A DNA stretch of 64,000 bases from Planctomycetota bacterium (GCA_030950285.1 JAUZRR010000004.1:62001-126000), one strand, 5' to 3'. Shown: positions 51,845 to 60,496, counted from the first letter of the stretch. Notes: generated by a model not told the origin, from the letters alone. Translations and numbers: made by a program.

Positions 51845-52630
51845 TCAGACCCCGATCGTGTTCACGCCGCAATCCACGTAGATGTTCTCGCCGGTCACTC
51901 CTGAGGAGAGGTGGCTGGCGAGATAGACCGCGGTGTTCCCGACATCCTTGCCTTCCACGTTCCGACGGAGCGGCGAGCGGTCGAGGTTGTTGGCTTCGAT
52001 ATCGCCAGCACCCCCGACTGCCGAGGACGCCAGCGTGCGGAGGTAGCCCCCCGAGATGGTGTTGACGCGGATGTTCTTTTCGCCGAGTTCGCCGGCGAGG
52101 TAGCGGGCGGTGGCTTCGAGCGCAGCCTTGGCGACCCCCATGATGTTGTACCCGGGCACGACCTTCTCGGCGCCGTAGTAGCTCATCGCCATGATCGACC
52201 CGCCGCCGGACCGTTCCATCAGAGGCATCGCAGCCCGAGCGATGCCGAGCAGGGTGTACGCCGAGATATCGATCGCGCCGAGGTACGCCTCCCTCGGCGT
52301 ATGGACAAACTTGCCCTTGGCGAGCCACTCGCGGTCGGCAAACGCGATCGAGTGAACGAGAACGTCCAACCCGTCAAACCGCTCGGCAAAGGCTGTGAAA
52401 ACCTCGTCGATCTGTTCGTCGCTTGAGGCATCGAGCGGGGCGTACCACGGGTCTTTGATACCGATCGCGTTGACCGCGCGGCTGGTGCGGCGGAGGTTTT
52501 TCTCACCCGGCAGGTGGGTGAACGCGCAGGTGCAGCCGTGGTCGTGGAGGGCCTTGGCGATGTGCCAGGCGTAGGAGCGTTCGTTGGCGATGCCGACGAT
52601 AAGGGCGGTCTTGCCCTGAAGGAGGGTCAT
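51845..52630 (-). CDS. fabI: Enoyl-[acyl-carrier-protein] reductase (NADH), FabI type
   Basis: FabI reduces trans-2-enoyl-ACP in the last step of each fatty acid elongation cycle. The 261-residue product has the FabI-type glycine-rich start GKTALIVGIANERSYAWHIA, DVLVHSIAFADREWLAKGKF, and the active site MSYYGAEKVVPGYNIMGVAK with the family's Tyr-x6-Lys spacing (YNIMGVAK), then ALEATARYLAGELGEKNIRV and ENIYVDCGVNTIGV at the C-terminus. GGAG lies 8 nt before the ATG and TACACT on the minus strand about 30 nt upstream could be the -10. It is divergent from nadC. Confidence 0.96.
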   Translation of the reverse strand: MTLLQGKTALIVGIANERSYAWHIAKALHDHGCTCAFTHLPGEKNLRRTSRAVNAIGIKDPWYAPLDASSDEQIDEVFTAFAERFDGLDVLVHSIAFADREWLAKGKFVHTPREAYLGAIDISAYTLLGIARAAMPLMERSGGGSIMAMSYYGAEKVVPGYNIMGVAKAALEATARYLAGELGEKNIRVNTISGGYLRTLASSAVGGAGDIEANNLDRSPLRRNVEGKDVGNTAVYLASHLSSGVTGENIYVDCGVNTIGV

Positions 52631-52686
52631 GCGGATTCTCCAGCGTTTGGTGTGAGAGGAAGTGTAGGTTGACACGTCGGGGGTTG

Positions 52687-52692
52687 TAGGAT
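52687..52692 (+). promoter_or_regulatory. -10 element, leaderless type, for nadC
   Basis: TAGGAT, 7 nt (gtgggcg), then ATG at 52700. It overlaps the in-frame ATG at 52691, which therefore is unlikely to be the start. Confidence 0.5.
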
Positions 52693-52699
52693 GTGGGCG

Positions 52700-53662
52700 A
52701 TGCCGCCGGTTGATCTCAACACGTTGCCCTTGCCCGCTCTGTTCGAGGAGTTGGCCACGTTGGGGCGTCTCGGCCGATTCCTGGAGCTTGTGCGGGAAGA
52801 AGACCTCGGGCCGGACGGACTCGACGTGACCAGCCTGCTGGCGGTGGGGGCGAGCGAGCAACTGCGGGCGGAGGTGCGGGTGCGGGAGGCGGGGGTCGTC
52901 GCCGGGCTGGCGACGTTGGAGCCGATCGTCGAGGCGTTTGGTGCGGACGTGGGTGTCGAGCTGCACACAGCCGACGGCGAGCACGTCGAGCGAGGCCGTT
53001 CGGTCGCGGTGATTGAAGGCAGCGCCCGCGACGTGCTCGCGGTCGAGCGCCCGATGCTCAACCTGCTCGGGCGGCTGTCGGGTGTGGCGACTCGGACCGC
53101 CGCGTTTGTCGAGGCGATGGGCGAGGGGTGGCCTGCGAAACTTTTCGATACGCGGAAGACAACGCCCGGGCTTCGTCATCTCGAGAAGTACGCGGTACGC
53201 TGCGGCGGCGGGTGCTGCCACCGGCTCGGGCTGCACGACGCGGTGCTCGTCAAAGACAACCACATCGCCGCGATGGGCAGCGGGTCGTGGGCCGAACGGG
53301 TCGGCACGATGGCGGCTGCGGCGCGGGCACGGTTCGGCGAGCACCTGCGGTTTATCGAGGTCGAGGTGGACGGGCTCGCACAGTTCGAGCGGTTGCTCGC
53401 GCTCGACATGGGGAGGCCGGCAGTGGGGGTGCCGGCAGTGGGGGTGATCGACGTGGTGTTGCTTGACAACATGCCGGTTGCGGACATGCGCCAGGCCGTC
53501 ACGATGCGCGATGCGCAGCAGCCGGCCCTGCAACTCGAAGCGTCCGGGGGCGTGACGCTCGAGACCGTGCGCGATGTCGCCAGCAGCGGTGTGGACCGGA
53601 TCAGCGTCGGCTCGCTCACGCATCACGCGGTGTCGCTGGACTTCGGGCTGGACGCGGTGTGA
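52700..53662 (+). CDS. nadC: Nicotinate-nucleotide pyrophosphorylase (carboxylating)
   Basis: NadC converts quinolinate and PRPP to nicotinate mononucleotide in de novo NAD synthesis. The 320-residue product has the N-terminal ELVREEDLGPDGLDVTSLLA, VAVIEGSARDVLAVERPMLN, LLGRLSGVATRTAAFVEAMG, KLFDTRKTTPGLRHLEKYAV, VRCGGGCCHRLGLHDAVLVK, DNHIAAMG and the barrel end VVLLDNM, LEASGGVTLETVRDVASSGV. A 15-bp tandem duplication adds a repeated PAVGV segment just before VVLLDNM. The gene overlaps birA at its stop codon. Confidence 0.96.
   Translation: MPPVDLNTLPLPALFEELATLGRLGRFLELVREEDLGPDGLDVTSLLAVGASEQLRAEVRVREAGVVAGLATLEPIVEAFGADVGVELHTADGEHVERGRSVAVIEGSARDVLAVERPMLNLLGRLSGVATRTAAFVEAMGEGWPAKLFDTRKTTPGLRHLEKYAVRCGGGCCHRLGLHDAVLVKDNHIAAMGSGSWAERVGTMAAAARARFGEHLRFIEVEVDGLAQFERLLALDMGRPAVGVPAVGVIDVVLLDNMPVADMRQAVTMRDAQQPALQLEASGGVTLETVRDVASSGVDRISVGSLTHHAVSLDFGLDAV
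53416..53445 (+). repeat. Perfect 15-bp tandem duplication inside nadC
   Basis: GCCGGCAGTGGGGGT occurs twice in succession and is in frame, giving PAVGVPAVGV in the loop before the conserved LLDNM strand. It looks like a recent slippage event. Confidence 0.85.
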
Positions 53663-54462
53663 TGGGAGGCAGCCGTTCCTCAGGCGCGTTGCCGGATGAG
53701 CCGCCGCTCGAAGCGTGGGCCGAGCCGCTCGAAGCCGCCTGCGCTGCGTGCCCGAGGCTTGGGGTGCGGCATGTCCGCGTGCTCGCAGAGACCGCTTCGA
53801 CCCAGGACGCGGCATGGGCAGCATGTGCCGGGCGCTCGGGTTGGCTTGTACTCGCGGGCCGCCAGCACGCCGGGCGCGGGCGGCTCGGGCGGGTGTGGGC
53901 CGACACCGCAGACCGCGGGCTGGCGATGACGTTTGTGCTGCCGGCGCAGTCGATTCACTCGGTGGCGGTGGGGGTCGCGGTGTGTCTGGGGATACGGGAG
54001 TGCGTGCCCGAGCCGGAACGCCTCGGGCTCCGTTGGCCCAACGACGTGGTCGAACGCGAGAGTGGCCGCAAGATCGCGGGGGTGCTGATCGAGGTGAAGG
54101 ACGGTGTGGCGCTGGTAGGGATCGGCATCAACGTGCGCCAGGCCGACGGTGAGTTTGACCCTGCGCTTACGGGGCGGGCGGTGTCGATCCGACAGCTCGG
54201 GAGCAAGGCGGATCGGCTGTGCGTTGCCGAGCGGGTCGTGGCTGCGCTCGACGGTGTTGCGGGGCGCGAGCAAGGCGAGATCGTTCGCGCCGCGATGGCA
54301 ATGGACACGATCGTTGGGACGCGACGGCGCTTTGTGCACGACGGACGTGAGGTGGAGGGTGATGTTGTTTCGATCAGTCTGGACGGCGCGATCGAGGTTG
54401 CGATTGCGGGCGGCGGTGTGGTCAAGCTGCCCGCCGCGACGACTTCGATTGTACACGAATAG
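53662..54462 (+). CDS. birA: Biotin-[acetyl-CoA-carboxylase] ligase
   Basis: BirA activates biotin with ATP and attaches it to the biotin carrier of acetyl-CoA carboxylase. The 266-residue product has LAETASTQDAAWA, the biotinyl-AMP loop AGRQHAGRGRLGRVWADTAD, LRWPNDVVERESGRKIAGVL with the conserved Lys, and a C-terminal SH3-like domain (GTRRRFVHDGREVEGDVVSI). There is no N-terminal DNA-binding domain, so it is a monofunctional ligase, not a repressor. Its ATG shares a base with the nadC stop codon (TGATG); a GTG at 53659 is an alternative. The nadC-birA pair is translationally coupled. Confidence 0.93.
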   Translation: MGGSRSSGALPDEPPLEAWAEPLEAACAACPRLGVRHVRVLAETASTQDAAWAACAGRSGWLVLAGRQHAGRGRLGRVWADTADRGLAMTFVLPAQSIHSVAVGVAVCLGIRECVPEPERLGLRWPNDVVERESGRKIAGVLIEVKDGVALVGIGINVRQADGEFDPALTGRAVSIRQLGSKADRLCVAERVVAALDGVAGREQGEIVRAAMAMDTIVGTRRRFVHDGREVEGDVVSISLDGAIEVAIAGGGVVKLPAATTSIVHE

Positions 54463-54469
54463 AAGCACT

Positions 54470-54586
54470 TGCCCCCTCGCTTGCGCGAGGGGCTCTACTT
54501 TACTGGTGTGCCGAATCTGGTGCGCAGAATGTCTTTACAGATGCGCAGAATGTCTTTACAGAGCCCCTCGCGCGAGCGAGGGGACA
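54470..54586. repeat. Inverted pair of palindromic repeats, CCCCTCGC family, around a tandem duplication
   Basis: The left unit (54470-54496) and right unit (54560-54586) face each other between the 3' ends of convergent birA and the HIT gene. The right unit has GCGCGAGCG in place of GCGCAAGCG. The inner stretch contains a 21-bp tandem duplication. Confidence 0.85.
54521..54562. repeat. Perfect 21-bp tandem duplication within a repeat pair
   Basis: TGCGCAGAATGTCTTTACAG plus A occurs twice in succession (54521-54541, 54542-54562). The second copy ends inside the right palindromic unit, so it formed next to or during arrival of that unit. The DNA here is AT-richer than the flanks. Confidence 0.9.
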
Positions 54587-54632
54587 AGGTCAACCACATC
54601 AAGAACAACGAATCACCGCGACGCCAGAGGTT

Positions 54633-55043
54633 TTAGAGCAACCGCGCGAGCTTGCGGCCGAGTTCTGCGCCGGCCTCTTCGTCGAGAGCTTCTGCGTTCC
54701 AGACAATGCCCAGGCCGTGGGCGTCGGTCTTGGGGATGACGTGGAAATGGACGTGCGGCACCGCCTGATAGGCGAGGCTGCCGTTGTTCTGGAGGATGTT
54801 GATCGCGGTTGCCCCCGAGACCCTCATGACCGCGCGGCTGATTCTAGGCAGCACGCGCCCGATCGCTGCGGCTGATTCGTCAGAAAGTTCGTCGATCGTG
54901 GCGACGGGCTCTTTGGGAACCACAAGGGTGTGCCCCGGCGCGATCGGGTTGATGTCGAGGAACGCGAGGGTGAGTTCGTCCTCGTACACGCGGTGGCAGG
55001 GGATTTCGTTGCGGATGATTTTGCTGAAGATGCTGTCGCTCAT
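54633..55043 (-). CDS. HIT family nucleotide-binding protein (HinT-like)
   Basis: The 136-residue product has SIFSKIIRNEIPCHRVYEDE, LAFLDINPIAPGHTLVVPKE and the catalytic triad PHVHFHVIP near residue 106, the Hint branch of the histidine-triad family. These proteins hydrolyse purine nucleoside phosphoramidates and related adenylates in the cytoplasm. The length (about 110-140 residues) is normal. The start codon follows a leaderless-type promoter. It is divergent from mutL with 101 nt between starts, and convergent with birA across the repeat pair. Confidence 0.93.
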   Translation of the reverse strand: MSDSIFSKIIRNEIPCHRVYEDELTLAFLDINPIAPGHTLVVPKEPVATIDELSDESAAAIGRVLPRISRAVMRVSGATAINILQNNGSLAYQAVPHVHFHVIPKTDAHGLGIVWNAEALDEEAGAELGRKLARLL

Positions 55044-55049
55044 GCAGCG

Positions 55050-55055
55050 AGTGTA
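55050..55055 (-). promoter_or_regulatory. -10 element, leaderless type, for the HIT gene
   Basis: TACACT on the minus strand, 6 nt (cgctgc), then ATG at 55043. Confidence 0.6.
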
Positions 55056-55132
55056 GTGCCCGCGCGGGCTCGCCGGGCGGGGAGAGAATCCAGCCCGGAG
55101 CGGGGCCGCCACGGGTTGCGCCGCTGCGCGGT

Positions 55133-55138
55133 TACAAT
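55133..55138 (+). promoter_or_regulatory. -10 element, leaderless type, for mutL
   Basis: TACAAT, 6 nt (gacccc), then ATG at 55145. Confidence 0.6.
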
Positions 55139-55144
55139 GACCCC

Positions 55145-57145
55145 ATGCAGCAGGCCGTGCCTCAACCCTCTTCGGACGCCCCCGGTCCCCCTCCGCCGGG
55201 TGACCGCAGGATTCGTCGGCTCAGAACACTGCTGGTCAACCAGATCGCGGCTGGGGAGGTCGTCGAGCGGCCGGCGAGCGTGGTGAAGGAACTGCTCGAG
55301 AACGCCCTCGATGCGGGGGCGACGCGGGTGCGGATCGAGATCGAGTCGGGCGGCATCGAGCTGGTCCGGGTCACCGACGACGGCGTGGGGATGGGCAAAG
55401 ACGACCTGCCTCTCGCGGTCGCGCCGCATGCGACGAGCAAGATCGAGACCGCGACCGATCTGGACCGGATCGCGACGTTCGGGTTCCGAGGCGAGGCGTT
55501 GGCCTCGATCGCGTCGGTCTCACGGATGTCGATCCGCTCGCGCACCGCCTCCGAGCCGGGCGGGTGGCAGCTCGATATCGAAGGCGATGTCGTCGGGGCT
55601 GTCCGGCCCGCATCGGGCGCGGTGGGGACGAGTGTTGCGGCGCGAAATCTCTTCTTCAACACGCCCGCACGGCGGAAGTTTTTGCGGACCGTCGGCACCG
55701 AGCGGACGCGGTGCATCGACGTGGTCCGCGCGTGCGCGATGTCCCACGCGGCTGTCGCGTTCGAGGCGTTGGTCGACGGCAAGTCGGTACTCGACGTCCC
55801 CCCCGGGCAGTCGCCGCGCGATCGGGCGCTGGCGATCCTCGGCAAAGAGCTCGAGAGCGAGATGATCGAGGTGCGGGCCGATCGGTACGACGACGCGCGC
55901 GGGCTGAGCCTGTGGGGGCTCGTCGGCAAGCCCTCGACCGCGCGGGCAACGGCGCGCGCCCAGCACCTGTTCATCAACGGCCGCGCGATCAAGGACCGCA
56001 CCGTGCAGCACGCGGTCGGCGAGGCGTTCCGCGGCCTGATCGAGCCGGGGCGGTACCCGACCGCGGTGGTCATGCTCGAGCTCTCGCCCGAAGGCGTGGA
56101 CGTCAACGTCCACCCGCAGAAGACGGAGGTGCGGTTCCGCGATCAGTCGATGGTGCACTCGGTGGTGCTGCGGGCGGTGCGCGAAGCGCTGGCGCGGGAG
56201 GACCTGACGCCGAGCCTTGGCGGGCGGCTTGATGGCTCGGGCAGAGGGCAACGCCCGGGCAGCGCGACGGAGATTCTGCCCGGTGGTGTCGGTGGTGGTG
56301 TCGCTGGCGGGGCGGACGTCGGCACGCGGGGGTTTGTCGATTTCTTCAAGCGGGCGATCCCGGAACGGGCGCAGCATCGGCTGAGCTACGACGCGGTGCG
56401 TGAAGCGATCGAGCGTGTCGAGCGCGCGGGGACCGAACCGGCCGAACAGGGAGCGGCCCAGACCGGAACACCCCGGGCGGAAGTGCCGGATGCCGGTCGG
56501 GGGTTCGAGAGTTCCGCCGAGGCGCAGCGAGCGGACGCGGGTGCTGCGGCGTTGCCTGCACCGGTCCCGGCCCACCGTGTGTTGCAGGTCCACAACAGCT
56601 ATCTGGTGACCCAGGACGAGCACGGCGTCGTGATCGTCGATCAGCACGCGCTGCACGAGCGGGTGATGTTCGAGATTCTCTACGCGCGGGTGAGCGAGGG
56701 CGTGCTCGAGAGTCAGCAGCTGCTCACCCCCGCGGTGGTCGAGGCAACACCCGAACGCATCGAACGGCTGGGCGAGCTTGCGGCGCTCCTGGCAAAGATC
56801 GGCATCGTGGCCGAGCCGATGGGGCCGCGGACCGTCGGCGTGCGGAGCTTTGCGACGCTGCTCTTTGAGCGCGGCGTGGACCCGGTCGAGTTCATGCAGG
56901 AGCTGCTCGACAAAGCAGACCGCGAGAGGTTTGTGCCCGATAGTGAGGAGGCGCTCCGCGAGGTGCTCGACATGATGGCCTGCAAGGCCGCGGTCAAAGC
57001 GGGGGACCGGATGAGCGACGACGAGCTGCGGGCGCTGCTGGAGCTGCGGGGAGAGGTCGAACGGAGTAGCAACTGTCCGCATGGGCGGCCGACGTCGGTG
57101 CGGCTGACGATTTCAGAACTCGAACGGCTGTTCGGCCGGTCGTGA
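55145..57145 (+). CDS. mutL: DNA mismatch repair protein MutL, endonuclease type
   Basis: MutL links mismatch recognition by MutS to strand incision. The 666-residue product has the GHKL ATPase motifs LLVNQIAAGEVVERPASVVK, ELLENALDAGATRVRIE, VTDDGVGM, HATSKIETATDLDRIATFGF and FRGEALASIASV, then VAARNLFFNTPARRKFLRT. After a Gly/Ala/Pro-rich linker the C-terminal domain carries the metal-dependent nicking motif as DQHALHERVMFE (DQHAx2Ex4E) together with ACKAAVKAG and NCPHGRPTSV. This means it should nick DNA itself, as in bacteria without MutH. mutS is not in the window. Confidence 0.96.
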   Translation: MQQAVPQPSSDAPGPPPPGDRRIRRLRTLLVNQIAAGEVVERPASVVKELLENALDAGATRVRIEIESGGIELVRVTDDGVGMGKDDLPLAVAPHATSKIETATDLDRIATFGFRGEALASIASVSRMSIRSRTASEPGGWQLDIEGDVVGAVRPASGAVGTSVAARNLFFNTPARRKFLRTVGTERTRCIDVVRACAMSHAAVAFEALVDGKSVLDVPPGQSPRDRALAILGKELESEMIEVRADRYDDARGLSLWGLVGKPSTARATARAQHLFINGRAIKDRTVQHAVGEAFRGLIEPGRYPTAVVMLELSPEGVDVNVHPQKTEVRFRDQSMVHSVVLRAVREALAREDLTPSLGGRLDGSGRGQRPGSATEILPGGVGGGVAGGADVGTRGFVDFFKRAIPERAQHRLSYDAVREAIERVERAGTEPAEQGAAQTGTPRAEVPDAGRGFESSAEAQRADAGAAALPAPVPAHRVLQVHNSYLVTQDEHGVVIVDQHALHERVMFEILYARVSEGVLESQQLLTPAVVEATPERIERLGELAALLAKIGIVAEPMGPRTVGVRSFATLLFERGVDPVEFMQELLDKADRERFVPDSEEALREVLDMMACKAAVKAGDRMSDDELRALLELRGEVERSSNCPHGRPTSVRLTISELERLFGRS

Positions 57146-57176
57146 TGACGCAACGGCGCAGGGTTGTGGGGGTTGT

Positions 57177-58517
57177 ATGACCAAGAGCAATCGGGTGATA
57201 CCTGTCGGCGGGCCACAGGGGGCGCGGCGCACACAGCTTGCGATCGCGGCGTGGATCGGTGTCGCGGCGATGTGTGCATGGCTTCTCTACCGCATGTGGC
57301 GCGGGGCGGTGCTCACCGAAACGGGCGACTTCAACGATTTTTTCTATGCTGCCGAGGCGCTGCGGCTCGGGACCGATCCCTACACCTCGAACCGCGGGGG
57401 CTATCTGTACCCGCCGCTGGTGGCGTGGTTCTTGCAGCCTCTGGTCGGGCTCGGGCTTGTGCGCGCCGGCGTGGTCTGGGGCGTGATCAACCTCGCGTTG
57501 ACGTTGGCGTGCATGACGCTGAGCGTCCGGCTGATCGCCAGAGCGCTGCGCGGCCCGTGTGATGCGCTGACGGTCGGGGCGGTGTGGCTTGCGAGCCTGG
57601 CGTTGATGCTGAGCCCGATCCAATCGGAGCTCGAGCACGGCCAGACCGACATGGTGGTGCTGATCGGGCTGTGCGCTGGGATGGTGCTGATCGGGCGGAT
57701 GCCTTGGGCAGCTGGCTTTGCGCTCGGGCTGGCGCTCTTGGTCAAGCACCACGTCATCGTGTTCATGGCGTACCTGCTCGTTCGCAGACGCTGGAAGACC
57801 GCGCTGGGCATGGTGCTCGGCGGTGCGGTCTTCGCGTTCCTGCCCGCGATAACGCTCGGGGTTGCGCAAACGGCAAAGTATCTGGGACAGTCGTACGGGT
57901 ATGTCCTCCGACTCTTCGGCGGCGAGGGCGCACCGGAAGGCGTGAACCTGCACCCGATCACCTGGGAGCTGAGCATCTCCGTCACCAGTGCGATGGCGCG
58001 ATTCTTTGACGGCCCCGACGGCCCCTCGATGACGCTGGTCGGGATTGCGACGCTGCCGGTCGCGGGCGCGGTGTTTCTGGCGACGTGGTGGATCTATCGG
58101 CGGTACGGCGTGGCGATGTTCGTCGGGCGCGGCGGGCGGGCCGAGCGGGCGATCATGCCGATCGTGTTGCTCGAATGGTGCGGCGTGATCATCGGGCTGC
58201 TCGCGTTCAGCCCGCAGTCAATCACGCGGCACACCTCGATCATGCTGCCGGCGGTGGTGCTGGCGGCGTATGTGCTGCTCGTCAAACGGTCGGGGGTGAG
58301 CAAGTGGCCGCTCGTGATAGGAGTGGTCGGGTATCAGCTCGCCGCGCGGCTGCCGCCGGGTGAGGAGGCGTTTCGCCCGGCGCTCGAGGCGTGGCGGCAC
58401 GTCAGCGGCGCGACGTGGTTCCTGCTGCTGATGTGGCTCGGGCTCGCGTGGAGCACGCTGAGCTTCTGGAAAGCGGGCTGCAGCGGGGTTGCGTCCACTG
58501 GAACCTCTGATCTTTGA
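57177..58517 (+). CDS. Integral membrane glycosyltransferase, GT87-like (DUF2029)
   Basis: The 446-residue product has about ten to eleven membrane helices. The loop after the first helix contains the acidic motif TETGDFNDFFYAAEALRLGT followed by DPYTSNRGGYLYPPLVAWFL, typical of GT87/DUF2029 polyprenol-phosphate-mannose-dependent mannosyltransferases, with ELEHGQTDMVVLIGLCAG and ALLVKHHVIVFMAYLLVRRR in the expected positions. The substrate in this organism is unknown; an envelope glycan or lipid is likely. It begins 31 nt after mutL with no clear ribosome binding site. Confidence 0.82.
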   Translation: MTKSNRVIPVGGPQGARRTQLAIAAWIGVAAMCAWLLYRMWRGAVLTETGDFNDFFYAAEALRLGTDPYTSNRGGYLYPPLVAWFLQPLVGLGLVRAGVVWGVINLALTLACMTLSVRLIARALRGPCDALTVGAVWLASLALMLSPIQSELEHGQTDMVVLIGLCAGMVLIGRMPWAAGFALGLALLVKHHVIVFMAYLLVRRRWKTALGMVLGGAVFAFLPAITLGVAQTAKYLGQSYGYVLRLFGGEGAPEGVNLHPITWELSISVTSAMARFFDGPDGPSMTLVGIATLPVAGAVFLATWWIYRRYGVAMFVGRGGRAERAIMPIVLLEWCGVIIGLLAFSPQSITRHTSIMLPAVVLAAYVLLVKRSGVSKWPLVIGVVGYQLAARLPPGEEAFRPALEAWRHVSGATWFLLLMWLGLAWSTLSFWKAGCSGVASTGTSDL

Positions 58518-58582
58518 CGTTTTCGTACTCGGCTCAACTGTGGGCCGCGGGATGGTGGTGTGATGGATTCAGACTGCCGCCG

Positions 58583-58627
58583 GTGCTCGGCGTGTGCGGC
58601 GTGTGCGGGGTGTGCGGGGTGTTCGGC
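58583..58627. repeat. Five tandem 9-bp units between convergent genes
   Basis: Units of the form GTGTGCGGG (variants GTGCTCGGC, GTGTGCGGC, GTGTTCGGC) are repeated five times in the 149-nt gap between the GT87 gene and hutU. No gene is supported here and the CCCCTCGC palindromic repeat is absent at this convergent junction. Confidence 0.75.
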
Positions 58628-58666
58628 GTGGCAAAGGCTGTCGGAGATCCAGAAGAACACCGCCGG

Positions 58667-60382
58667 CTACTCCCGCATTGGCACCTGCACCCCGCGTTCG
58701 TCGGCGCACCGTTCGGCGTCCTCGTACCCCGCATCAACATGCCGGAAGACGCCCATCGCTGGGTCATTTGTAAGAACTCGTTCGAGCCGCGCGGCGGCCT
58801 CTGGCGTGCCGTCGGCAACGATCACCTGCCCGGCGTGCTGGCTGAAACCGATCCCCACGCCGCCGCCGTGGTGGAAGCTCACCCAGCTCGCGCCGCTTGC
58901 AACATTCACCATCGCGTTGAGGATCGCCCAGTCGCTGATCGCGTCGGAGCCATCCAGCATCGCCTCGGTCTCGCGGTTGGGGCTGGCAACTGAGCCGCAG
59001 TCGAGGTGGTCGCGGCCGATGACCAGCGGAGCCCGGACACGGCCGTCGGCGACGAGTTGGTTGAAGAGCAGCCCGGCCTTGTCACGCTCGCCATACCCCA
59101 GCCAGCAAATGCGCGCCGGCAACCCCTGAAAGCCGAACGCCGGGGCGCAGCTGGCAAAGTCGCCCGCGAGCAGGGCGTCCGGGTTGGCGTGGCAGGAAAG
59201 AATCCAGCGGCGGAGGCCGTCCTGCTCGGGGAAGAGCTTCAGCAACTCGTGGTCGGTGACGAAGATGTCTCGCTCGTCGCCGGAGAGCGCCACCCACCGG
59301 AACGGCCCGCGCCCGATGCAGAACTGCGGCCGGATGAACGCCGGCACAAAGCCGGGGAAGCTGAAGGCGTCGGCAAACCCGTGGTCGAGTGCGCGCTGGC
59401 GGATATTGTTGCCGTAGTCGAACGTTACCGCGCCGCGGCGTTGCAACTCGACCATCGCCCGGACGTGCCGCTCCATGCTCGCGTTGGCAAGCTCGACATA
59501 ATGCGCCGGATCGGCTGCGCGGGCGGTGGCCGCTTCTTTGAAACAATACTCAACGGGAACGTACCCTTCGAGCGGATCGTGGGCGCTGGTCTGGTCGGTC
59601 AGGACATCCGGTGTGATGCCCCGTTCGAGCAGCCTTTCGAGCAGCTCGACCGCGTTGCAGTGAACCCCGATCGAGCGGGCGTGTTTCTTGCTCGCCTCTT
59701 CTACCGCGCGGTCGATCGCGTCGTCAAGCTCGGTCACGATCTCGTCGAGGTACCGGTCGGCGACGCGGCGGTCGAGTCGCGAGCGATCAACGTCAGCCAG
59801 CAGGCAGACCCCACCGTTGAGCGTGATCGAGAGCGGCTGGGCCCCGCCCATCCCGCCGCAACCCGCGGTGACGCAGATCCGACCGGCGAGCGAACCGCCG
59901 AAGTGCTGGCGGCCGCACTCGGCAAACGTTTCATAGGTTCCCTGCAGGATGCCTTGCGTGCCGATGTAGATCCACGACCCGGCGGTCATCTGGCCGTACA
60001 TAATAAGGCCCTTGGCGGCAAGCTCATCAAAGTGTTCCTGCGTCGCCCAGTGGGGGACCAGGTTGGAGTTGGCGATCAGCACCCGCGGCGCGTCGGTGTG
60101 TGTGCGCACCACACCCACGGGCTTGCCGGACTGCACCAGCAGCGTCTCGTCCGCCGCGAGGTCCTGCAACGAACGGACGATCGCGTCGAACGCCGGCCAC
60201 GATCGCGCAGCCTGACCGCGGCCGCCGTACACCACCAGCTTCTCCGGGTGTTCAGCAACTTCGGGGTCGAGGTTGTTCATCAACATGCGCATCGCGGCCT
60301 CGGCTTGCCAGGTCTTGCAGGTGCGCTCGATGCCGCGCGGGGCGCGGACCATTCTGCTCTCGGTGTTGGTCTGTATAGCCAA
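58667..60382 (-). CDS. hutU: Urocanate hydratase
   Basis: HutU converts urocanate to imidazolonepropionate in histidine degradation, using NAD+. The 571-residue product has [114 protein letters not shown] and the [16 protein letters not shown] active-site region, all conserved in the family. It starts with TTG at 60382 behind GGAG; an ATG ten codons further in ([11 protein letters not shown]) is the alternative. It lies 114 nt downstream of hutH on the same strand, so hutHU is probably one operon. hutI and hutG are not in the window. Confidence 0.95.
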   Translation of the reverse strand: MAIQTNTESRMVRAPRGIERTCKTWQAEAAMRMLMNNLDPEVAEHPEKLVVYGGRGQAARSWPAFDAIVRSLQDLAADETLLVQSGKPVGVVRTHTDAPRVLIANSNLVPHWATQEHFDELAAKGLIMYGQMTAGSWIYIGTQGILQGTYETFAECGRQHFGGSLAGRICVTAGCGGMGGAQPLSITLNGGVCLLADVDRSRLDRRVADRYLDEIVTELDDAIDRAVEEASKKHARSIGVHCNAVELLERLLERGITPDVLTDQTSAHDPLEGYVPVEYCFKEAATARAADPAHYVELANASMERHVRAMVELQRRGAVTFDYGNNIRQRALDHGFADAFSFPGFVPAFIRPQFCIGRGPFRWVALSGDERDIFVTDHELLKLFPEQDGLRRWILSCHANPDALLAGDFASCAPAFGFQGLPARICWLGYGERDKAGLLFNQLVADGRVRAPLVIGRDHLDCGSVASPNRETEAMLDGSDAISDWAILNAMVNVASGASWVSFHHGGGVGIGFSQHAGQVIVADGTPEAAARLERVLTNDPAMGVFRHVDAGYEDAERCADERGVQVPMRE

Positions 60383-60496
60383 GATAAGGATCTCCGTTCA
60401 CGCGAGGGTGTTGTGGAATACCGCAGCGTATCCCGCCAGAACCCGGGGTACAAGAGGTGTGATCCCGACTGCGGCCCGCCCGGCATGCAGAGATTG

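Noticed and set aside
54470-54586. Repeat cluster considered as a small CRISPR array
   Set aside because: The two direct copies are adjacent with no spacer, there are only two, and no cas gene is in the window.
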